Shown: positions 25,030 to 31,876 of the stretch, piece after piece
Layout: each line of letters begins with the position of its first letter
Position numbering within the stretch: the stretch's first letter is position 1
Assembly: GCA_902489595.1 (NCBI GenBank)
Contig: CABUAS010000011.1
Span: forward strand, 1 to 32,200
Length of the DNA: 32,200 bases
Direction: 5' to 3'
DNA from: an uncultured Oscillospiraceae bacterium
GTDB lineage: Bacteria; Bacillota; Clostridia; Oscillospirales; Acutalibacteraceae
Notes under the pieces: model-generated
Seen by the model: only the letters and a program-made list of their open reading frames with translations
Told to the model about the DNA's origin: nothing
The model's database searches: none
Translations under genes and position numbers: made by a program

Positions 25030-25233
25030 TTAGTTATCTGTGATTTCAAATAAATCATTTGGACAGCAATTAAAAAGACGGCACATAATTTCAATGTTTT
25101 CATATCTGATTGATTTCGTTTCATTATTGACCATTTTATTGAAATTTTGATAACTCATACCAAGTTGCATATAAAGCCAGTATTTTGTTTTGCCGTTTTC
25201 TTTAAGTAAATCAAGAACCCTTAGTTTTATCAT
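25030..25233 (-). CDS. XRE/Cro-type helix-turn-helix regulator
   Basis: A small DNA-binding protein of 67 residues, essentially one Cro/CI-type HTH domain. The recognisable parts are LRVLDLLKENGKTKYWLYMQ (helices 1-2), MSYQNFNKMVN (recognition helix) and the family ending IEIMCRLFNCCPNDLFEI. It resembles short YozG-like regulators found beside mobile or conflict gene sets. The GTG at 25242 lies in the ribosome binding site AGGTGAT, so the ATG at 25233 is preferred. It is divergent from the helical-repeat gene at 25352, and the gap holds a consensus promoter and several palindromes, so it probably controls both itself and that cassette. Confidence 0.88.
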   Translation of the reverse strand: MIKLRVLDLLKENGKTKYWLYMQLGMSYQNFNKMVNNETKSIRYENIEIMCRLFNCCPNDLFEITDN

Positions 25234-25244
25234 TTTAATCACCT

Positions 25245-25270
25245 ATTATCTAATGTTTTAATTAGATAAT
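25245..25270. promoter_or_regulatory. Palindrome upstream of the XRE gene, candidate operator
   Basis: A perfect 10-bp inverted repeat, ATTATCTAAT (25245-25254) and ATTAGATAAT (25261-25270), with a 6-base gap, sits 11 bases before the XRE start codon. Confidence 0.55.
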
Positions 25271-25286
25271 ACTTTATTCTTTTACC

Positions 25287-25315
25287 TTGACAAATAGACT
25301 ATTACATTATATAAT
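25287..25315 (+). promoter_or_regulatory. Consensus promoter of the helical-repeat/CFI-box cassette
   Basis: A perfect TTGACA (25287-25292), 17-base spacer and perfect TATAAT (25310-25315). This is the strongest promoter in the window by consensus. Confidence 0.88.
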
Positions 25316-25325
25316 GTAAACATTA
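25304..25325. promoter_or_regulatory. Overlapping palindromes on the -10 box, candidate operator
   Basis: ACATTAT-ATAATGT (25304-25317) is a perfect 14-base palindrome covering the -10 box. TAATGT-AA-ACATTA (25312-25325) overlaps it. The repeated TAATGT/ACATTA unit recurs at 25251-25256. Confidence 0.6.
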
Positions 25326-25351
25326 GGTACTCTAAAAGAGGAGGCTTCTTT

Positions 25352-26173
25352 ATGTTTGAAAAAGTAAAATCGGAAATAAGGCAGTCCATCGGAAATAAAA
25401 AGGTTAAAGATATTAATGATGATGTTGCAGTTAAATTAAGAGAAATCGGTGACAAAGCAGCACAAGAGCGAAACTTTAAAAAAGCTGTAGCTTGCTATGA
25501 AATGATTGTTGAAGATATGGGTATTGATAATCCACAGGATACGGCAAGAATGCACCTTCTTCATCGTTATTCTGAATGCGGATATGCAAAAAACGAATTC
25601 GCATTAAAGGTGGCTTTGAAAAGCTTGAATGATGTTGATGAATATAACAGGAAAAACGGAACTGATATAGTTATGCCTGATGTTCAGTTATCCGCATTGG
25701 AAGTTCTGGCTGCAAATGATTTTAATAAATATTGGCAAACAATCATAAATATTGCTGAAAGTAATTTTTATGTTTTTTTAAGAAATTATAAACAAAATCC
25801 TGATTTTCCTTGGGCTGCGCTTACTTTGGATTTCTCATGCAGAATATTGTTGGGATCTTATATAAAGAGAGGAATGTATCAAAAAGCGATTGATTTGGTA
25901 TATGACGATATGCCTGATGAATTATTAAATCCAATTCATTGTTCATATATAAATCTTTTGCGAATTTATATGCTTGTTCCTGATGGGGTAGAGACAATTG
26001 CAGAGGTTAAGGAAATAGCTTATAAATTAAAAGAAAATGCAAATTTGCCTGAACATTATTGGATTTTGGGAATTATGTCTGCTGAGGGATATTGTCTACC
26101 TAAGAGTATTGAAAATGCTAAAAAATATTTTGCTATGGCAAAACAGGCAATAGAAAAATATCGTGCACAATAG
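25352..26173 (+). CDS. Helical-repeat (TPR/Sel1-like) protein, unknown function
   Basis: I do not recognise a named family. The 273 residues are predicted almost wholly helical and soluble, with no signal peptide or membrane segment. GDKAAQERNFKKAVACYEMIVEDMG (about 32-56) reads as a TPR helix pair, and YCLPKSIENAKKYFAMAKQAIEKY near the end reads as a Sel1/TPR pair, which suggests a protein-interaction scaffold. The ATG follows AGAGGAGG. Leu codons TTA and TTG and the Ile codon ATA are much more frequent than in flanking genes, a sign of separate origin. The frame ends in TAG at 26171, while the -1 frame continues smoothly into the CFI-box protein, so the two may once have been, or may still be, one protein. 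Confidence 0.75.
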   Translation: MFEKVKSEIRQSIGNKKVKDINDDVAVKLREIGDKAAQERNFKKAVACYEMIVEDMGIDNPQDTARMHLLHRYSECGYAKNEFALKVALKSLNDVDEYNRKNGTDIVMPDVQLSALEVLAANDFNKYWQTIINIAESNFYVFLRNYKQNPDFPWAALTLDFSCRILLGSYIKRGMYQKAIDLVYDDMPDELLNPIHCSYINLLRIYMLVPDGVETIAEVKEIAYKLKENANLPEHYWILGIMSAEGYCLPKSIENAKKYFAMAKQAIEKYRAQ

Positions 26174-26643
26174 GATATTCGGATTTTGAATTTTCTGTTT
26201 TTTCTAATATTTCGGAAGAAGAGATAATAAAACTTGCCGAATTGGGGAAATATCAGTCAAAATTCTATAAAAAGCAGATTAGAAAAGCCTCGACTGATTC
26301 TGTTGGAACAAAAAATGTTTCAAATACTTCATCATCCAGTGTTGATAGCTACAAACCGTCTTCATCGGAAACATCTTCTGGCGGCTGCTATGTAGCCACC
26401 TGTGTTTACGGTTCATATGACTGTCCCGAGGTGTGGACACTGCGCCGTTTCCGTGATGATATTCTTTCAAAAAATTTCTTTGGCAGATTGTTTATAAAAT
26501 GCTATTATGCAGTCAGTCCAACGGCAGTAAAATTGTTCGGTGATTATATGTGGTTTCATAAATTGTTTAAGTCATCGCTTGATAAATTAGTTTCAGAATT
26601 GCGGAAAAACGGTGTTGAAAATACCCCTTATAGTGATAAATAA
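26122..26643 (+). pseudogene. CFI-box C-terminal domain protein, possibly split from the gene upstream
   Basis: The C-terminal half has the pattern of the CFI-box-CTERM domain found in many Firmicutes: GGCYVATCVYGSYDCPEV, WTLRRFRDD, GRLFIKCYYAVSPTAVKLF and a terminal NTPYSDK. Its function is unknown. Before it is a Ser/Thr-rich linker (TSSSSVDSYKPSSSETSSG). The reading frame is open from 26122, but there is no ATG, GTG or TTG before a poor TTG at 26242. The codons before that TTG encode plausible protein (SNISEEEIIKLAELGKYQ). The frame is -1 relative to the upstream gene, which still reads through 26170, so a frameshift in a once-fused gene is the simplest reading. A sequencing error, recoding, or real initiation at 26242 (giving 133 residues) are alternatives. 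Confidence 0.6.
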
Positions 26644-26664
26644 GATAAGGACGGAGGTGTGATT

Positions 26665-26808
26665 ATGTGGTGTCCGTATTACAAAGACGGTGAGTACAAA
26701 TGCGATTTATGTAAGAATACCGTTAGTGAGGCAAAGCACGATAATTACTGTACTGATTGGAACGGTACAAATTATGATAAGTGCGATATTTATAAAAGAT
26801 ATTCGTAA
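26665..26808 (+). CDS. Small Cys-rich protein, 47 residues
   Basis: A short open frame with a strong ribosome binding site (GGAGGTG, 8 bases before the ATG), starting 22 bases after the CFI-box gene stop. It begins MWCPYYKDGEYKCDLC and has Cys at 3, 13, 16, 29 and 40, with the spacing CPYY-x7-CxxC-x12-C-x10-C. Tyr and Asp are also frequent. The pattern suggests a small zinc- or metal-binding peptide, but I know no named family. Close spacing and the shared AT-rich style place it as the last gene of the cassette. A full-length GTAGGG repeat begins 8 bases after its stop. Confidence 0.75.
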   Translation: MWCPYYKDGEYKCDLCKNTVSEAKHDNYCTDWNGTNYDKCDIYKRYS

Positions 26809-26815
26809 TATTGCA

Positions 26816-26880
26816 TTCGTAGGGCGGGCTGTCCTCAGCCCGCCGCAAATCGGTGCGTCGGGGACGCCGCACCCTACGAA
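26816..26880. repeat. GTAGGG repeat, full-length two-hairpin copy
   Basis: A 65-base element with perfect 9-bp inverted ends, TTCGTAGGG (26816-26824) and CCCTACGAA (26872-26880). Inside are two hairpins: GGCGGGCTG/CAGCCCGCC (26823-26831 with 26836-26844, perfect) and GGTGCGTC/GACGCCGCACC (26852-26873, with a bulge). It is the model for the partial copies elsewhere in the window. Confidence 0.85.
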
Positions 26881-26979
26881 GTAACAATAATGTTTGTTTA
26901 GTGGCGAATATTATTCGTCTTTAGAATTGAATAATGTAAAACGGGATGGTCATTTCAATTGTGCCCTCCCTTTTTTTGT

Positions 26980-27348
26980 TTAAAAAATATTTGAAAAAGT
27001 TATTTTTGATGCGTCGAAAATCTGGTCAAGCTCGCTTTTTGTTTCTATCAGTGCATCGTCAACACTGTCATCACGCTTGTCGGCAAATTTTTCAAGCGTT
27101 CCGACTGAAACATCGGCGCTCTGAACTACGGAATGGTCGGTTACGAGCGTTATTTTTTTGAAAAAATCATCCCATTTTTCCGCAACTTCCTTGCAGTATT
27201 CTGTTTTTTCATCTTCATTTTTGCTTTCAAGCGCAAGCTCAATCGTCTGTGTAATATCGTTGTAATACGAATTAACGGTAATCTGCTCGTAAGTGCACAC
27301 GCTGAGTGCAAGCAGTATAAATATAACGGAAAACCAAATTCGCTTCAC
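26980..27348 (-). CDS. DUF4363 family protein
   Basis: A 122-residue protein with one N-terminal membrane helix (residues 3-19) and an otherwise helical extracytoplasmic domain containing YYNDITQTIELALESKNEDE and VAEKWDDFFKKITLVTDHS. The size, layout and position directly after a DUF421 gene fit DUF4363, a family of unknown function found in spore-forming Clostridia. The start is GTG at 27348 with GGAGGA upstream, the RBS lying across the end of the DUF421 gene; 6 bases separate the two genes, so they are an operon. A weak GC hairpin with a T-rich tail follows on the minus strand (26944-26970). The family call is by resemblance and context. Confidence 0.75.
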   Translation of the reverse strand: MKRIWFSVIFILLALSVCTYEQITVNSYYNDITQTIELALESKNEDEKTEYCKEVAEKWDDFFKKITLVTDHSVVQSADVSVGTLEKFADKRDDSVDDALIETKSELDQIFDASKITFSNIF

Positions 27349-27354
27349 AGTCTG

Positions 27355-28041
27355 TCAGTCCTCCTTTTTGGGAATAATAAATGTGTTGCCGTTGTCATCA
27401 ATTGTAAGCAGCATTATTTTTGAAATATCCTTGTGCGAGCTCTGAACTATAAGTTCTATTTCGCTGTCACGTATTTTTTCCTTGCTGAAATATTCAGTTA
27501 CCGGCTTGCCGTCAATTACAACGGAAATCGGCGTTGATTCTTCATCAACCGAAAGTGACAGCTGATGCGGTGTAACGGGCGCATATTCAGCTTTCTGCAA
27601 AACGGACACCGTGCCGTTCGTTTCAATAACTGCATCCTGAACGGTTGAAATGTCGAAAACATCTTTCTGCCTTATTGCGTCTACAAGATCATCCATTGTA
27701 AAGCGCAGACGCTTCATTTGCTTTTCGTCAAGTCTGCCGTTTTTAATAACAAAAATCGGTCTGCCCTGCAAAAGATTGCGAAATGACAGGCTTTTCATTG
27801 ATATTGCAGATGCAAGAATTTCAAAGGATACAAATATCAGTATCGGAATAAACATATTTGCAAGCGGCATACTGTTGTCCTCAAGCGGAATGCTTGCTAC
27901 CTGTGATACAAGAACCGTTACAACAAGCTCGTGCGGCTTTAATTCGCCTATCTGCCGTTTGCCCATAATTCTTACTGCTAAAATTACCGTAATATAAATA
28001 ATTACTGCTCTTATTAATGTTATGCTCATTACAATTCCCAT
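27355..28041 (-). CDS. DUF421 (YetF-like) membrane protein
   Basis: A 228-residue membrane protein with three N-terminal hydrophobic segments and a soluble C-terminal half. The family signature MGKRQIGELKPHELVVTVLVSQ with SIPLEDNSMPL is clear (in two parts, about residues 26-58), and the second half has SFRNLLQGRPIFVIKNGRLDEKQMKRLRFTMDDLVDAIRQK in the DUF421 arrangement (in pieces, about 105-145). In Bacillus spores, YetF-type DUF421 proteins influence inner-membrane properties and wet-heat resistance, which fits the divergent germination operon. The start may be 28041 or the later ATG at 28029 (MSITLIRAV), which matches the usual family start better. It is followed by the DUF4363 gene. Confidence 0.9.
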   Translation of the reverse strand: MGIVMSITLIRAVIIYITVILAVRIMGKRQIGELKPHELVVTVLVSQVASIPLEDNSMPLANMFIPILIFVSFEILASAISMKSLSFRNLLQGRPIFVIKNGRLDEKQMKRLRFTMDDLVDAIRQKDVFDISTVQDAVIETNGTVSVLQKAEYAPVTPHQLSLSVDEESTPISVVIDGKPVTEYFSKEKIRDSEIELIVQSSHKDISKIMLLTIDDNGNTFIIPKKED

Positions 28042-28042
28042 A

Positions 28043-28153
28043 GCCTTTCTCGGCTACAACGATAAATGTCCATCTATACGCTTATGCAGCCGAAAAAGGC
28101 GTATAGTGGGATTTAGCCATATCAAAATTATGCTGTAAGCAAATTTTGATGGC
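28043..28153. repeat. Compound hairpin region between DUF421 and ger operons
   Basis: Three inverted repeats: GCCTTTCTCGGCT (28043-28055) with AGCCGAAAAAGGC (28088-28100), 12 of 13 pairs; CTATACGC (28074-28081) with GCGTATAG (28099-28106), which overlaps the first and so is mutually exclusive with it; and ATCAAAATT (28121-28129) with AATTTTGAT (28142-28150). It is noncoding. It could be a repeat element or a structured leader of the DUF421 transcript. Confidence 0.5.
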
Positions 28154-28182
28154 AATATAATTAATTTATTTGATTTTTCAAA

Positions 28183-28212
28183 TGAATCACCTGTCATATT
28201 TTGTGCATAATT
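28183..28212 (+). promoter_or_regulatory. Candidate sigma-G promoter of the ger operon
   Basis: TGAATC (28183-28188), a 17-base spacer and CATAATT (28206-28212), close to the forespore sigma-G pattern (TGnATA, 17-18 bases, CATnnTA). gerA-type operons in Bacillus are sigma-G dependent. No good sigma-A promoter is seen nearby. Confidence 0.5.
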
Positions 28213-28247
28213 CGGCTGATTATTGAAAAAATATGAATGGTGTTTTT

Positions 28248-29705
28248 ATGGAAAAAATTTATTCGGCATATGCCGACAATAAGAACCGTCTTGAACGGGA
28301 TTTTAAGGATTGCTCGGATTTTCTTCTTCGTAAATGTGTTGTAAACGGCACAAAATGTATTGTGTGCGTGCTTGACGGAATGGTTGATTCAATGCAGCTT
28401 TCCGAAATGATTATGGACCCTATACTCAGGTTTGACGGCGAATATGAAACGGAACAGGATTTGTTTAACATCATCAAAACTGCCGTAATCAATTCGCTGG
28501 AAATGAGCGAGGGCGAAACCTTTGAGGATTTATACTTTTACCTTGCTTCCGGCTTTGCAATCGTTATTTTTGACGGCGTTGCAAAATATCTTGCACTCGG
28601 CATTCAGGGCTTCGGAAAAAGAACGACAGGTGAGCCGTCAAACGAATCAAATATCAAGGGCGCAAAAGAATGCTTTACGGAAACGCTTAATGACAATAAA
28701 GCGCTTTTGCGCAGAAGAATTAAAAGCCCCGATTTGAAACTCAAGCAGATTAAGGTAGGCAAAGATGCCAAAACTTCTGTTGTGATTACTTATCTTGAGA
28801 GTGCGGCAGACGGTAAACTTGTAAATGAAGTTGAAAACAGAATTAAGCGTGCGCCGATTAAGAATTTACAGGATTACGGCGAACTTGTGCCGTTTCTTGA
28901 TACAGATATAAAATCATTTTTTTCGGCAACAGGCAATACTGAAAGGCCCGATACGCTGTGTTCCAAACTGATTGAGGGCAGAATAGGCGTGCTTGTTGAC
29001 GGTTCACCGTTTGCAATTTATGTGCCCTATTTGTTTTCGGATTCGTTTTCAACTGTAGACGATTATGACAATCAGCCGTTTTACGCCACAATGAACAGGC
29101 TTTTAAAATATTTTTCGTTTCTTATATCTGTAGTTCTGCCGGGGTTTTATGTGGCAACAGGCACTTTTCATCAGGAGCTGATTCCAATGTCGCTTATGTA
29201 TACTATAGCGTCTGCCGAGGCTACAACACCGTTTACTCTAATGCAGGAATCCATTATGGTGCTTGTGCTTTATGAAATTATGAGAGAAGCAGGGCTCAGA
29301 CTTCCTAAAACTATCGGTCACGCCGTATCTATTATCGGTGCGCTTGTAATCGGCGAAGCTGTTGTAAATGCCGGACTTGTAGGTGCGCCGATGCTCGTTG
29401 TGGTGGCGGTTACGGCAATCGCATCATATGTTATTTATCCTTTATATGAAAGCATTTCGGTTTTAAGAATAATATTTATCCTGCTTGGCGGATATACGGG
29501 TATTTACGGAATAATACTCGGAGTATCTGTTCTATGTATGAATATTGCGGCGCTGAATCCTTACGGTGTACCTTATACTGCTCCGATTTCTCCGCTTAAC
29601 AGCAAAAGCATCGGCGATATTTTTTACAGAGAAAGCTGGCGCAGGCTTGCCAAGCGCCATGTAAAAGTTCAGAATTTAAGAGGTGCTGATATTGGTAAAA
29701 TTTAA
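28248..29705 (+). CDS. gerKA: GerA-family spore germination receptor, A subunit
   Basis: The A subunit of a nutrient germinant receptor in the spore inner membrane; recent work on GerA shows it forms an oligomeric ion channel with the B subunit. From this ATG it has 485 residues, the family length. The N-terminal half is the soluble GerA domain (NGTKCIVCVLDGMVDS, FTETLNDNKALLRRRIKSPDL and RPDTLCSKLIEGRIGVLVDGSPF, in pieces). The C-terminal half has about five hydrophobic segments with LPGFYVATGTFHQELIP and EIMREAGLRLPK. Another ATG at 28233 is in frame; 28248 is chosen because GGTG lies 8 bases before it. The symbol follows the gerK type by resemblance; GerA, GerB and GerK cannot be told apart here. 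Confidence 0.93.
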   Translation: MEKIYSAYADNKNRLERDFKDCSDFLLRKCVVNGTKCIVCVLDGMVDSMQLSEMIMDPILRFDGEYETEQDLFNIIKTAVINSLEMSEGETFEDLYFYLASGFAIVIFDGVAKYLALGIQGFGKRTTGEPSNESNIKGAKECFTETLNDNKALLRRRIKSPDLKLKQIKVGKDAKTSVVITYLESAADGKLVNEVENRIKRAPIKNLQDYGELVPFLDTDIKSFFSATGNTERPDTLCSKLIEGRIGVLVDGSPFAIYVPYLFSDSFSTVDDYDNQPFYATMNRLLKYFSFLISVVLPGFYVATGTFHQELIPMSLMYTIASAEATTPFTLMQESIMVLVLYEIMREAGLRLPKTIGHAVSIIGALVIGEAVVNAGLVGAPMLVVVAVTAIASYVIYPLYESISVLRIIFILLGGYTGIYGIILGVSVLCMNIAALNPYGVPYTAPISPLNSKSIGDIFYRESWRRLAKRHVKVQNLRGADIGKI

Positions 29706-30750
29706 AGCGGATAAAATTTCGCCGTTTAATTTTTTTTCGTTGGTGTTCATTTCAAAGGTGCTTGTTGCTTTTACTGCCTGCACACTTGTTCTTACAGGCG
29801 AATTTTCACCGGATATATTAACAAGTATGGCAATTTCAATTGCTGCTAATATAGTTGTTCTGGGAATTGTGATGTATGCTGGCAAAGCGGGAAAAAGTCC
29901 GCTTAACAATAAATGGCTATCCTTGTTTTACGGCGTTTATTTCCTTTTTCTGGCTTCAATACTTGTTGCCCGCTTTTCGTTTTTTGCTTCAACAGAGCTT
30001 AATCCCGAATCCGATATTATGTTTTACAGCGTGTTTTTTATTGCGTTTTGCGTATACGGTGCGGTTCTCGGCATTGAACCGCTTGCCCGTGTAAGTTTGC
30101 TTGTGTTTGCCATAGCTGTTTTGGGAATAATTACTGTTGTAGCTTTCGGATTTAAAGAAATTGAGCTTATAAATCTGTTTCCTTTTACAAAAAACAGTAC
30201 AACTGAAATTATAAAAAATTCTTTGATCTTTTCCGGTGACGCCTCCGAGCTTGTGCTGTTTCTTGCCGTATCGCCGAAGGTTAACGGCAAAAAAATAAAG
30301 CCGTGCATATGGGCAACAGCTCTTGCGTATATTGTGTGTCTTGGAATTCTTGCCGTTATTATGGGTATACTCGGCGATATGGCAACAATGTCAGCGTTCC
30401 CGATGTTTGAGGTGTCTCAGGTTTCAAAGTTTTCCGATAAGGAAAGGCTTGATGCCGTTTACACGGCATTCTGGATTTTTGCCGTTTTTCTTAAGGTAAC
30501 GGCTTTTCTGTATTCAGGCGCAACGGCTGTTAATAAGTTTTTTAAAAAAGTTTCTCATAAAAACAGCTGTATTGCCTGCGGCGGAATAATGGCGGCTTTC
30601 TGTGTATTGCTTGTATACGTTATTGCATATACAAAGCTGTACATTGATTTGGTTATTGCGCTGTATATTATTTTCGGGTTTGTTATTCCTGTGTGCTGCC
30701 TGATATTTCTGAAAAAAGACAGAGGTGAATTGCTGATTGAAAAGTTTTAA
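29692..30750 (+). CDS. gerKB: GerB-family spore germination permease subunit
   Basis: The B subunit of the germinant receptor, an amino acid-polyamine-cation (APC) superfamily-type membrane protein that binds the germinant. It has 352 residues and about ten hydrophobic segments, near the usual 360. The family-style start is KFKADKISPFNFFSLVFISK, and GDASELVLFLAVSPKV and MFEVSQVSKFSDKERLDAVYTAFWI lie in the middle. The start is TTG at 29692 with AAGAGGTG 8 bases before; an earlier GTG at 29683 lies inside that ribosome binding site. It overlaps the A-subunit gene by 14 bases, so translation is coupled. Confidence 0.92.
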   Translation: MVKFKADKISPFNFFSLVFISKVLVAFTACTLVLTGEFSPDILTSMAISIAANIVVLGIVMYAGKAGKSPLNNKWLSLFYGVYFLFLASILVARFSFFASTELNPESDIMFYSVFFIAFCVYGAVLGIEPLARVSLLVFAIAVLGIITVVAFGFKEIELINLFPFTKNSTTEIIKNSLIFSGDASELVLFLAVSPKVNGKKIKPCIWATALAYIVCLGILAVIMGILGDMATMSAFPMFEVSQVSKFSDKERLDAVYTAFWIFAVFLKVTAFLYSGATAVNKFFKKVSHKNSCIACGGIMAAFCVLLVYVIAYTKLYIDLVIALYIIFGFVIPVCCLIFLKKDRGELLIEKF

Positions 30751-31876
30751 AAGAATTATTTCATCTTTATTTATTTTCGGTATGCTTGCCGCTCTTGTAA
30801 TGATGACAGGCTGCTCGCAGGGCGATAATCTTGAGGATTTGAGTGTTATTGAGGGCGTTGGTATAGACCTTGATGGCGACAGTGTAACCGCAACTGTTCA
30901 GGCGCTTAACCTTATAAAGGAAGGAAGCGGCGCCGAGGCACTTTCCGGTAATGTTACGATGAATGCCGTCGGTACGGGTCATACAATATCGGCGGCAATT
31001 GAGAGGGTTTCCAAAAATACCTCAAAAAAATTATTTTTCGGGCAAAATCGAATTATCGTTTTCGGTATGAATATGGCTGAAAATTATCTTGATAAAAGTC
31101 TTGATTATTTGCTGAGAAGCTCACATTCGCGCTCGGATGTTACGATTGCCGTAGCTCGGGATAAAGCTTCCGAAATTATGGAAAGTCCTGAAAATGACTC
31201 TCTTGTTCCTGCACAGACAATTTCAACGCTGCTTAGCCAAAGTGAAAAAATCGGCTACGGTGCACATGTTACGGCAAAGGAGCTTTTAAATGTCTATGCA
31301 GACAAAACCTCGGATATTTATCTGCCGGTGCTTGCACAGGAAGGAGAAAGTGTTTCGGTTGTCGGAGTAGCTGTTTATAATGATGTTAAATTGGCTAAAA
31401 TCCTTAATGAGGACGAAACCTATGGCTTTTTGTTTTTACGAGGAAAAGTGGAACGCGGTCTGCTTGAAATAAGTGATAACAGCCTCGGAAGAATAGGTAC
31501 TGAGATTATTTCTTCAAAATCAAAAGCGAAAGCAGAATATGAAAATGGCAGGGTCATTTTTAAAGTTGATATAAATGTAACGGCAATGCTCAACGAGATT
31601 GAATTCGGCATTTCCGATAAGGTTTCCGACAGTGAAATAAAAAGTATTGAAAAGCTTGCCGAAAAAGAGATAGAACGCCTGTGCAAAATCGCATTTGACG
31701 CATGTATGCAAAATAAAAGCGACGCTGTACGTATGGGTGAATATCTGGCAATGTACGACCCGAAAGCATATGAAAAGCTATCCGACAACTGGGAGCAAAG
31801 CCTTGAAACGGCTGAGCTTCAGGTGAATGCAAAATTCAGGCTCGGCAAAATCAATGATAATACCGAGGGCAATTAA
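30737..31876 (+). CDS. gerKC: Ger(x)C-family spore germination lipoprotein
   Basis: The C subunit of the germinant receptor, a lipoprotein on the outer face of the spore inner membrane. It has 379 residues. A signal peptide ends in the lipobox MTGC at Cys26. The family start follows: DNLEDLSVIEGVGIDLDGD, then FGQNRIIVFGMNMAENYLDKSLDYLLRSSHSRSDVTIAVARDKASEI in pieces, and the terminal part AEKEIERLCKIAFD, typical of Ger(x)C. The start is TTG at 30737 with AGAGGTG about 10 bases before. It overlaps the B gene by 14 bases, as B overlaps A. No terminator follows: its stop codon overlaps the convergent small gene by 3-4 bases. Confidence 0.93.
   Translation: MKSFKRIISSLFIFGMLAALVMMTGCSQGDNLEDLSVIEGVGIDLDGDSVTATVQALNLIKEGSGAEALSGNVTMNAVGTGHTISAAIERVSKNTSKKLFFGQNRIIVFGMNMAENYLDKSLDYLLRSSHSRSDVTIAVARDKASEIMESPENDSLVPAQTISTLLSQSEKIGYGAHVTAKELLNVYADKTSDIYLPVLAQEGESVSVVGVAVYNDVKLAKILNEDETYGFLFLRGKVERGLLEISDNSLGRIGTEIISSKSKAKAEYENGRVIFKVDINVTAMLNEIEFGISDKVSDSEIKSIEKLAEKEIERLCKIAFDACMQNKSDAVRMGEYLAMYDPKAYEKLSDNWEQSLETAELQVNAKFRLGKINDNTEGN

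Noticed and set aside
26141..26173. Programmed -1 frameshifting at the end of the helical-repeat gene
   Set aside because: The local sequence GAA AAA TAT has no proper X-XXY-YYZ slippery heptamer, and no clear stimulatory hairpin follows. A plain indel or split gene is simpler.
26944..26975. A further GTAGGG repeat before the DUF4363 gene end
   Set aside because: GGGATGG...CCCTCCC pairs poorly and lacks the GTAGGG end; it is better read as a weak terminator on the minus strand.
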